Part shown: in pieces, positions 31,203 to 38,360 of the stretch
How positions within the stretch are numbered: position 1 is the stretch's first letter
How the letters are laid out: each line of letters starts with the position of its first letter
Source of the DNA: Oscillospiraceae bacterium
GTDB taxonomy: Bacteria > Bacillota > Clostridia > Oscillospirales > Oscillospiraceae
Reading direction: 5' to 3'
NCBI GenBank assembly: GCA_017469795.1
Contig: JAFUFT010000018.1
Span: forward strand, 1-59,843
DNA length: 59,843 nt
Made by a program: the position numbers and the translations under genes
The notes under the pieces: generated by a model
What the model was told of the DNA's origin: nothing
Database searches by the model: none
The model's input: the letters and a program-made list of their open reading frames with translations, nothing else

Positions 31203-32915
31203 TCATCCCCCGTACTTCCGGTCAAAGGCCTGCTGCTGCAGGTCGATGCATCGCTGGAGGTCCATATCATAGAGGCTGTCGATATAGCTGTCCCAGTCCT
31301 CCGTGGGCTTCTGTCCCATGACCATGGCGGTCAGGTTCTCCTGGATGCTGGTATTGATCGCGGAGATCAGGGCGTTGTACTCCTCCGCCTCGGCACTGCT
31401 GAGAGTCCAGGTGTACTCCTCGGGACTGCGGGTGGACATCCAGATCTCCTCCGCCTCGGCCATCCGGGGGGAGGTGAAGGTCATCTCCAGCGCCGCCTGG
31501 GGCTGGAAGTAGGGCAGGAACGCGTTGAGGGTGTACAGGCTCCGGGCCACGTTGGAGTTGAAGCCGTCAGGGTTGTTGAGGATCATATCCGTGTAGACCG
31601 GCTCGCCGTCCACATACTCGAAGGTCTGTCCCTCCACACCGTAGTTGGCCAGCTCGATGCCCTCCTCGGTGAACATATAGTTGATGAACTCCACGGACTG
31701 CTCCGGGTACTCGTTCTGGGTGGTGATGGAGATGGAGTTTTTGCCCACGGGGGTGCCGGTGCCGCCGATGTTGGAGGTCTCCTTGCCGGTCTTGGAGATA
31801 TCCTTCACGGGGGCGATCACCGCGTTGTCATCCTGGATATAGGACTCAAACATGCCGTTAAAGGACATGCGTCCGGACTGCCAGAAGCCGGTCTCGTTGG
31901 TGCAGGCCATCTGGTCGAACATCATGGGGCTGTAGTTGGCCAGGAAGTCGGAGTTGAACAGGCCCTCGCTGTAATACTGGGCCAGGAGCTCGATGTACTC
32001 CCGGGAGGCGAGCTCCTCGATGGTGGGGCAGACCTTGCCGTCGTGGACCACAAAGCTGAAATTGTTGGTATCCAGCTTGATATTGAAGCCGAAGGTCAGG
32101 GGAGAACCCAGGGAGCTGAGCACGCCGATGGCGTTGGCGCAGCCGTAGGCGTCCTTGAAGGTGAGCAGCACGTCGTGAAGCTGGTCAAAGGTCTCGGGCA
32201 TATCGAGGCCCTGCTCCTCCAGCCAGTCCTGCCGGATGATGCCGCCGCCGTCGGTGGTGGGGGCCGCCCGCATCTTCACGCCCACCAGTTCGCCGTTGTC
32301 GGTATAGACGTTCTCGGCATACTCCGTGTCCTCATCCAGAAGCCTTTTGAGGTCCGGAGCGTGCTCGTCGAGATAGGGCGCGATGTCGATGCACACATCC
32401 TCCTCCAGAAGGCCCGCCGCGCCGGAGGCGTAGTAGTCGGGCGCCTTGCAGAAGAAATCGGGGTAATCCCCGGAGGCGATCATCAGCGTCAGCTTTTCCT
32501 GATATACGTCATCGTTGGTCATGGAGCTGTAATCCAGCCGGACGCCGGTAGCCTCCTCCAGGGCCTGGACCGCGGCGGTCTGGCTGTAGAGGCTCATGTC
32601 CACGCTGCCCAGGAACTGGGCCGAGGCGGAGCCAAAAATACTCATGTCCTGGGTGTCCTCAAACACGGGATAGGTCACTTCCCCGTATTCGATCTCCACC
32701 GGCGCCTCCTCTGCGGCGGAGATCTCCTCCGCAGAACCGGACTCCGCCGCCGTCTCCGGCTCCGGAACAGCTTCGGGCGCCGCGGCTTCCTCCGGGGCGG
32801 ATGCCTCGGCCTGATCCGGCGCCTCTGCAGAGGCGGACTGGGCCGCGCCGCCGCAGGCCGTCAGCGCCAGCAGCATACCCGCTGCCAGCATCAGCGCCAA
32901 TATTCTGTGTTTCAT
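31203..32915 (-). CDS. Orphan extracellular solute-binding lipoprotein (family 1)
   Basis: 570 residues. It has a signal peptide with lipobox LTAC (Cys near residue 21), a 55-residue Ala/Glu/Pro linker, and a family 1 binding fold (QEKLTLMIASGDYPDFF, GGGIIRQDWLEEQGLDMPETFDQ). It should be displayed outside the membrane by its lipid anchor. No permease or ATPase gene is nearby. The start at 32915 follows AAAGGAGG by seven bases. It is transcribed divergently from a LysR gene, with a near-consensus promoter and dyad symmetry between them, so it is probably LysR-controlled. A small Pro/Gly-rich partner follows. Confidence 0.87.
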   Translation of the reverse strand: MKHRILALMLAAGMLLALTACGGAAQSASAEAPDQAEASAPEEAAAPEAVPEPETAAESGSAEEISAAEEAPVEIEYGEVTYPVFEDTQDMSIFGSASAQFLGSVDMSLYSQTAAVQALEEATGVRLDYSSMTNDDVYQEKLTLMIASGDYPDFFCKAPDYYASGAAGLLEEDVCIDIAPYLDEHAPDLKRLLDEDTEYAENVYTDNGELVGVKMRAAPTTDGGGIIRQDWLEEQGLDMPETFDQLHDVLLTFKDAYGCANAIGVLSSLGSPLTFGFNIKLDTNNFSFVVHDGKVCPTIEELASREYIELLAQYYSEGLFNSDFLANYSPMMFDQMACTNETGFWQSGRMSFNGMFESYIQDDNAVIAPVKDISKTGKETSNIGGTGTPVGKNSISITTQNEYPEQSVEFINYMFTEEGIELANYGVEGQTFEYVDGEPVYTDMILNNPDGFNSNVARSLYTLNAFLPYFQPQAALEMTFTSPRMAEAEEIWMSTRSPEEYTWTLSSAEAEEYNALISAINTSIQENLTAMVMGQKPTEDWDSYIDSLYDMDLQRCIDLQQQAFDRKYGG

Positions 32916-33011
32916 CGTTCTTCCTCCTTTAGAATAGAGCAAAATTGATACTCCCTGAAAAAAACTGATACCGGAAACCGCTTGCTTTGGATGCGAATAT
33001 TCGGTATCTTT

Positions 33012-33041
33012 ATTATACAAGGTAGGAAGATACCCACTCAA
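33012..33041 (-). promoter_or_regulatory. Promoter of the LysR-adjacent binding-protein unit
   Basis: On the minus strand TTGAGT (33036-33041), 18 bases, TATAAT (33012-33017). It gives a leader of about 90 bases. Confidence 0.6.
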
Positions 33042-33058
33042 GCAACGAAACGGTTCAG

Positions 33059-33081
33059 TCTGTCAACAAAAACGTGACAGA
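33059..33081. promoter_or_regulatory. Dyad in the LysR/binding-protein intergenic region
   Basis: TCTGTCA (33059-33065) and TGACAGA (33075-33081), a perfect 7-bp inverted repeat with a 9-base centre. It lies just upstream of the leftward promoter and 23 bases before the LysR start, where a LysR activator site is expected. A second, looser pair GATACCG/CGGTATC lies at 32967-33008. Confidence 0.5.
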
Positions 33082-33103
33082 CGACAGGTGGCAGGTGAAC
33101 GCA

Positions 33104-33985
33104 ATGAACACATCCGATATCGAGGTATTTCTCTGTGCGGCGGACGCTTTGAGTTTCTCCAAGGCCGCCGAGGAAAACTTTATGAGCAGGCAGGCCGTGA
33201 GTCGGAAGGTTGGCGCGCTGGAAAAGGAACTGGGCGTTTCCCTGTTCCGCCGTTCCCAGCGGGGGCAGCGGCTGGTCCTGACGCCGGAGGGCCAGCGGTA
33301 TTACGACTTTTTCCGGGTCTCTCAGCGGCGCTGGGAGGAACTCCGGGCCTCCATCCACACGGAAGTGGGCGGCTCCCTGGTCCAGGTGGCGTATCTGGAG
33401 GGGCTGGATTTTCTACCCTCCCTGCAGCAGATTTTACGGGACGTCCAGGACAAATACGGCATGGAGGGCAGCCTCAGCACCTACGACATGCACGACCTCA
33501 CCGAGACAGTGGAGAGTGACAAATACGACCTGATTCTGGCCTATGATACGCCCCGGCTGAACCTGTTCCGGGAATATGACCATGTGGTGGCGGGCTATAT
33601 CCCCATGGTGCTGACGGTCCGGAAGGGCCTGCGGCCCAAGGCCAAACGGGCCTCCGACTTTTCCGATCTCCCCGTGGCCACCTGGCTCCGGAAGGATCAG
33701 ACGCCGGAGGAGGCCATCCGCAAATGCACCGAGCATTGTCTGGACTTCGGCTTCCGCTGCTCCAGCGTGAAGGTCTTCCCCAACCGGGATACCGTCCGGG
33801 CCGCCATCGAGCTAGGCCACGGCATCGGCATCTGCACGGAGATCGACCGGCTCGCCCAGAGCAGCGCCGTGGAGACCTTCCCGCTCCGGGGCCACTCCAC
33901 CCTGGTTTGCCTCTGGCGGAAGAACGAGCGGAATCCTGTGGTCCGCTCCATCGTGCAGGACATGAAAGACAATACGAAGGATTGA
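33104..33985 (+). CDS. LysR-family transcriptional regulator
   Basis: 293 residues. It has an N-terminal winged helix (DIEVFLCAADALSFSKAAEENF, MSRQAVSRKVGALEKELG, LFRRSQRG; residues 1-65) and a periplasmic-binding-type effector domain (about 90-293). It is divergent from one solute-binding lipoprotein gene and immediately upstream of, and parallel to, another, so it may control both. The start at 33104 follows AGGTGAAC; a GTG at 33095 is a weaker choice. The effector is unknown. Confidence 0.9.
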   Translation: MNTSDIEVFLCAADALSFSKAAEENFMSRQAVSRKVGALEKELGVSLFRRSQRGQRLVLTPEGQRYYDFFRVSQRRWEELRASIHTEVGGSLVQVAYLEGLDFLPSLQQILRDVQDKYGMEGSLSTYDMHDLTETVESDKYDLILAYDTPRLNLFREYDHVVAGYIPMVLTVRKGLRPKAKRASDFSDLPVATWLRKDQTPEEAIRKCTEHCLDFGFRCSSVKVFPNRDTVRAAIELGHGIGICTEIDRLAQSSAVETFPLRGHSTLVCLWRKNERNPVVRSIVQDMKDNTKD

Positions 33986-33991
33986 CAGACA

Positions 33992-34033
33992 GGCACCCGC
34001 GTCACATTTTGGTTGACAGCGGGTGCCGTTTTC
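33992..34033 (+). terminator. Terminator of the LysR gene
   Basis: 9-bp stem (33992-34000 with 34019-34027), an 18-base loop and GTTTTCTT. It separates the LysR gene from the next promoter. Confidence 0.65.
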
Positions 34034-34037
34034 TTGC

Positions 34038-34066
34038 TTGTACGGGTCCTCCCCGCATTTTATAAT
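34038..34066 (+). promoter_or_regulatory. Promoter of the second binding-protein unit
   Basis: TTGTAC (34038-34043), 17 bases, TATAAT (34061-34066), about 50 bases before the start. Confidence 0.7.
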
Positions 34067-34118
34067 GAATATGTAGGATTCATAGAGAACCTGTGATGAT
34101 TTGCAGAAGGAGGACATT

Positions 34119-35885
34119 ATGAAAAAATACACTGTATTAGCCATTGTGCTGACGCTTTCCCTGCTGCTCGGCCTGCTTGCCGGCTGCGGCGGCACGGCTC
34201 CGGCAGCGGACAGCGCCCCCGCTTCCGCCCTGGAGGAGGCTGCGGAAGCAGCTCCGGCAGAGGCGGCCCCGGCGGACCAGCCCGCAGAGGCAGCTCCGGC
34301 CGAAGCCCCGGAGGAAGCGGCTTCCGCCATGGAAGCGCCGGAAGCGCCGGCAGAACCCGAGGAGCCTGCCCTGGAGCAGGTGGAATATGAGCTGCCCCTG
34401 TTTGAGGACGGCGCCACGGTCAGCCTGTGGTACCCCCTGCGGCAGGACATCGTTCAGGCCCCGGAAAAGGCCAGCGGCGGCCACTACTTCTGGGCCCAGA
34501 TGCAGGAGGATCTGAACCTGCATATCGACTGGGTGGAGCCCGGTCAGGCCACTGCCTCTGAGAAGTACAACCTGATGGTGGCTTCCGGTGATATGACCGA
34601 CCTGATCCTGGAGACCTTCTGCCGTTCCGGCGACGGCGGCGCCTATCTGGGCGGCTATGACAAGGCCATCGAGGACAACATCTACCTGGATCTCACGGAT
34701 CTGGTGGAGGAGCACTGCCCCAACTACTGGTACTGGATCAACCTCACCGACGACAACCGCCGCAACGCCTATACGGATTCCGGCTCCATCGGCGCGTTCC
34801 TGACCATCAACGGCGAGAAGGCCCGCTCCAACCAGGGCATCGGCGTCAACAAGGATCTGTTCGAGGCCACCGGCCTTCCCATGCCGGAGACCATGGACGA
34901 GTGGAGCAATATGTTCTCGGTCCTGAAGGATCAGGGCGTGCAGTATCCCGTGAGCATCAACTCCGAGCTGGCCATCATGGACGGCAGCGCGGCCGCCGCC
35001 ATGGGTGCCGTCGTTGATACCTCCTTTGTCCTGAACCGGGACAACGAGCTGGTGTTCGGACCCACCACCGACGAGACCCGGGCCTATCTGGAGCTGGCCG
35101 CGGATTACTACAGCAAGGGCTACATCGACCCCGACTTCATCAACGCCGGCGCCTTCATGGACAACTCCAGCTTTGTCAGCGGCATCACCTTCGTCTCCCG
35201 GGTCATGCAGCAGGAGCTGGCATACTACTACGATATGTGGGGCGTGAACGTCCAGGCTGCGCCTCTGCCCAAGGCCGACGGCGCGCCGGAGACCGGCATG
35301 CAGCTGATTCAGCAGAATCAGGCCCTGGTCAACAATGTGGGCATGGCCGTCAGCACCAACTGCGACGAAAATCTGGACACGGCCCTGCTGATGATGGACT
35401 GGTTCTATTCTCCCGCCGGCTCCATCATGGGCAACTACGGCCTGCTGGACGTGACCTACAACATCGTGGACGGCGAGCCCATGATCAACGACTTCTACCA
35501 GCAGCGCACCGACGGCATCTTCAACCGCGGGCTCTACACCGTATCCGGCGACTTCGGTCTGGTGTGGCCCAACTGCTCCCTGACCACCGCAGGCGAGCTG
35601 GAGCAGGCCGCTATGGACGGCTGGACGCCGAAGGAGTGGGACGGTTATCTCTACTCCAACCTGCCCAACATCGCCCTAACCGCCGATGAAAGCGCCGCCA
35701 TCTCCAACGACTGGGCCGACATCGACACCATCGTCGACAGCCAGTTCATCAGCTGGGTCGTTGGCTCCGAGCCTCTCAACGATGACACCTGGGAGGCCTT
35801 CAAGAACAACGTGGACGCCCAGGGCCTCGAGGCCTGCAAGGACGCCTACACCGCCGCCTTTGAGCGCTTCATGGCCAAAGGCTGA
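34119..35885 (+). CDS. Orphan extracellular solute-binding lipoprotein (family 1)
   Basis: 588 residues. It has a signal peptide with lipobox LAGC (Cys near residue 24), then about 65 residues of Ala/Glu/Pro repeats (EAAPAEAAPADQPAEAAPAE), then a family 1 binding fold (SEKYNLMVASGDMTDLI, GIGVNKDLFEATGLPMPETMDE, LMMDWFYSPAGSIMGNYG). The start at 34119 follows GGAGGAC. No permease genes are present. The next gene, 36 bases on, is a small Pro/Gly-rich protein. This repeats the arrangement at 30714-32915. Confidence 0.87.
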   Translation: MKKYTVLAIVLTLSLLLGLLAGCGGTAPAADSAPASALEEAAEAAPAEAAPADQPAEAAPAEAPEEAASAMEAPEAPAEPEEPALEQVEYELPLFEDGATVSLWYPLRQDIVQAPEKASGGHYFWAQMQEDLNLHIDWVEPGQATASEKYNLMVASGDMTDLILETFCRSGDGGAYLGGYDKAIEDNIYLDLTDLVEEHCPNYWYWINLTDDNRRNAYTDSGSIGAFLTINGEKARSNQGIGVNKDLFEATGLPMPETMDEWSNMFSVLKDQGVQYPVSINSELAIMDGSAAAAMGAVVDTSFVLNRDNELVFGPTTDETRAYLELAADYYSKGYIDPDFINAGAFMDNSSFVSGITFVSRVMQQELAYYYDMWGVNVQAAPLPKADGAPETGMQLIQQNQALVNNVGMAVSTNCDENLDTALLMMDWFYSPAGSIMGNYGLLDVTYNIVDGEPMINDFYQQRTDGIFNRGLYTVSGDFGLVWPNCSLTTAGELEQAAMDGWTPKEWDGYLYSNLPNIALTADESAAISNDWADIDTIVDSQFISWVVGSEPLNDDTWEAFKNNVDAQGLEACKDAYTAAFERFMAKG

Positions 35886-35921
35886 TCCCTACAAACGAGT
35901 CGGAACAGGAGGTAAACCACA

Positions 35922-36308
35922 ATGGATGAACAGAAAATGATGCCCCCCATGGGCCCCGGCGGTCCTCCCCCGGAGGGCGGTCCCGGACCCGGTCCCGGCG
36001 GCCCTATGGCCCGGCTGGGCGCGGAGTATACCTTTGAGATCCTGGCACCCGCCGGGGTCCCGGTGAAGCAGCTCCACATCGATCTTGCGCGAATGACCGC
36101 TGTCCTCGACACGGAGCACGGCAGCCAGGACGTGATGGATTTCAAGCTGGAAGAGGATATCTTCTCCTTCCGGGCCATGCTCGGCTCCGCAGGCGACGAG
36201 CTCTTTGAGGTCAAAGCCAAGCTCTATCCCGGCGGCATCGCCTTGGGCGAGGCCTATATGGTGGGCGACAACAAGCCCAAGAGCCCTTCGGTGTTCCGGG
36301 AGCTCTGA
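35922..36308 (+). CDS. Small protein with Pro/Gly/Met-rich N-terminus, partner of the upstream binding protein
   Basis: 128 residues, family not recognised. Residues 5-29 are Met/Pro/Gly-rich (MMPPMGPGGPPPEGG and on). The remaining 98 residues are a beta-rich region homologous to residues 66-140 of the protein at 30714-31172; shared features are EHG-x-Q, E-x-x-x-SF-x-A and GS-x-G-x-E-x-F. There is no signal peptide, so it should stay in the cytoplasm although its operon partner is exported. AGGAGG stands before the start. A terminator follows at 36319. Confidence 0.72.
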   Translation: MDEQKMMPPMGPGGPPPEGGPGPGPGGPMARLGAEYTFEILAPAGVPVKQLHIDLARMTAVLDTEHGSQDVMDFKLEEDIFSFRAMLGSAGDELFEVKAKLYPGGIALGEAYMVGDNKPKSPSVFREL

Positions 36309-36318
36309 CAAAAAAGCA

Positions 36319-36353
36319 ACCGGCCATTCCTCGGAATGGCCGGTGTTTTTTTT
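36319..36353 (+). terminator. Terminator of the second binding-protein unit
   Basis: 12-bp perfect stem (36319-36330 with 36333-36344), a 2-base loop and a run of eight T after one G. Confidence 0.92.
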
Positions 36354-37314
36354 ACGGTTTCGGGTCTTCCCACGTCTTTTCCCGGATGATATACCGGGGA
36401 CGGGCCTTGACCTCCAGATAGACCTTGCCCAGATATTCTCCGATGATCCCCAGGGAGATCAGCTGGACGCCGGAAACAAAGCAGACGATACAGGTGGTAC
36501 TGGCCCAGCCTGCCACCGTCCTTCCCAGCAGCGCCGAGATGATTGCCCAGATGACGCCGATAAAGCTCACCAGCGCCACGATCACGCCGAAGCCGGTGAT
36601 CAGCCGCAGAGGCTTCACGGAAAGACTGGTGATGCCGTTGAGGGCCAGAGAGATCATTTTGCTCAGGGGATAATGGCTCTCCCCGGCGATCCGTTCCCGG
36701 CGGACGTATTCCACCGTGGCGCTTTGGAACCCCACCAGCGGGATCAGTCCCCGCAGGAACAAGTTCACCTCCCGGTAATCCGCCAGCGCCTCCAGAACCC
36801 GGCGGGACAGCAGGCGGTAATCCGCATGGTTATAGACCACTTCCGCGCCCATGACGCCCATCAGCCGGTAAAAGCACTGGGCGGTAGTGCGCTTGAACCA
36901 GGTGTCCGTCTTCCGGGAGGAACGGACGCCGTAGACCACGTCGTTCCCCCGGAGGTAGGCCTCCACCATTTCATCCATGGCGTCCAGATCGTCCTGACCG
37001 TCACAGTCGATGGTGATGGTGATATCGCAGTGGCTTTTGGCCTCCATGAGTCCCGCCAGCACCGCATTCTGATGGCCCCTGTTCCGGCTCTGGGCGATCC
37101 CCAAAAAATGCCCGTCCTGCCGGGAAAGGGCCCGGATAATGCTCCAAGTGGCGTCCCGGCTGCCGTCGTCCACAAACAGCACCCGGCTCTCTGGACCGAT
37201 CTTCTCCGCCGCCGCCAGACTCCGGATCTTTTCCAAAAACTGCGGCGCGGTGACGGGCAGTACGGCCTCTTCATTATAGCAGGGAACGATGATATACAAA
37301 ACAGGTGGATTCAT
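36352..37314 (-). CDS. Glycosyltransferase family 2 (GtrB/DPM1-like, membrane-anchored)
   Basis: 320 residues. The N-terminal GT-A domain (1-225) begins YIIVPCYNEE, has FVDDGSRDATW and the metal-binding ITIDCDGQDD. The C-terminal part has two membrane spans (about 235-260 and 270-295). This layout is that of the bactoprenol-phosphate glucosyltransferases and related polyprenyl-phosphate sugar transferases. It would load a sugar on a lipid carrier at the inner membrane face for wall or surface glycan modification. The start at 37314 follows GGAGGTG. Confidence 0.88.
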   Translation of the reverse strand: MNPPVLYIIVPCYNEEAVLPVTAPQFLEKIRSLAAAEKIGPESRVLFVDDGSRDATWSIIRALSRQDGHFLGIAQSRNRGHQNAVLAGLMEAKSHCDITITIDCDGQDDLDAMDEMVEAYLRGNDVVYGVRSSRKTDTWFKRTTAQCFYRLMGVMGAEVVYNHADYRLLSRRVLEALADYREVNLFLRGLIPLVGFQSATVEYVRRERIAGESHYPLSKMISLALNGITSLSVKPLRLITGFGVIVALVSFIGVIWAIISALLGRTVAGWASTTCIVCFVSGVQLISLGIIGEYLGKVYLEVKARPRYIIREKTWEDPKP

Positions 37315-37345
37315 GGGAACACCTCCAGTGGCGTGGATTGGTGAT

Positions 37346-37432
37346 AATTGGAGTTTGTAGGGGTTTTGATTTTCTTGGATGCCAACTGGCGCCGTCGGAG
37401 GCTTCCCGGAAAGAACTCGACAAACTCCGATT
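37346..37432. repeat. Inverted-repeat element, copy 2 (87 bp, shorter)
   Basis: Ends AATTGGAGTTTGT (37346-37358) and ACAAACTCCGATT (37420-37432; one change). It lies in the same orientation as the 50151 copy, sharing GGAGGC-TTCCC-GGAA and GAACTCGACAAACTCC near its right end, but lacks about 25 central bases. Confidence 0.7.
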
Positions 37433-37444
37433 TGTTGTTCTCAG

Positions 37445-38245
37445 TCAAATCTCGTTTGAAACCTGCTTCTCCATGACCGGCACATCCAGCTTTCTGTTAT
37501 TCTGCCAGCGAATGATGATGATCACAGTCACAATTCCGGCAATGATGTGGCTGATCGCAGCAACGGAACCAATTATCTGGTTGAACTTGCTCAAATCCAT
37601 CGTCACCATCAGTCCGTTGGTGATTGCATGGTAAGCAACAGGAATCACGAAAGACAGAAGACGGTATCTCTTTTGTCCGGTGACGAGATATTTTCCATAG
37701 AAGTATCCCATGATCACGCCAAACACGAAGTGTGCACAGGAGCGCAGGCCCGGAGGATCACGTTGAGAATTTCCGCGCCGCCGAACGCGACGTTTTCAAT
37801 CATTTCAAAGGTGATACCCACGAACGCGAAGGCCACAACCGAATCCATCCACGTGCGGACCATGTCTTTCTTTCGAATGGCAATGCGGCAGGTCAGGAAC
37901 TTGAGACCCTCTTCCAGCAATGCGGCAGAGAACAGCATGTCGACTATACTCCACATGGTCCCCGTCAAGGGCCCTTCGGAAAGGTTGTTCATCATTTCCT
38001 TGGCAGCTTGCGGATCCGCCTGGATCGTCTTGACCCACCCGGAAAAATCAGAGAACGCACCGGTGCGGACAATGGCGATAATCGCGGAAATCGGCATGGA
38101 GAGCACCGTGGAGAGAGCGACGCTCACCACAGCGGCGATCACCAGACGGATCCATCCGAGCTTTGGAAACGGGGGATTCCCGTTTGGCGCGAAGCACGAG
38201 ATAGTACAACGCAATAGAAATTGGAAGGCCAATAAACCCCATCAT
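37445..38245 (-). pseudogene. PrsW-family intramembrane metalloprotease, disrupted by two frameshifts
   Basis: Three frames together give one PrsW-type protein of about 265 residues. N-terminal part: MMGFIGLPISIALYYLVLRA from 38245. Middle part, in the next frame: LGWIRLVIAAVV, the glutamate pair in LLEEGLKFLTCR and FEMIENVAFG. C-terminal part, in a third frame from about 37735: HFVFGVIMGYFYGK and VAYHAITNG. The E-E-x-x-K, F-x-x-x-E-N and two His motifs are the metal-site motifs of the family. Removing one C from the run at 38171-38175 restores the first junction (giving SPFPKLGW); the second junction is near 37729-37737. The family cleaves membrane proteins such as anti-sigma factors. Sequencing error in homopolymers is the main alternative. 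Confidence 0.75.
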
Positions 38246-38360
38246 ACAAGCAGCCTCTTGTTCTGATTTCTATTCTCATTCTATTGTTCATAAATCCCCT
38301 GTTTTTGTCAAGAGCCGTGCAAATCCCGGTTTGTCAAAACCGTCCTCTGGCAAAAACGGT

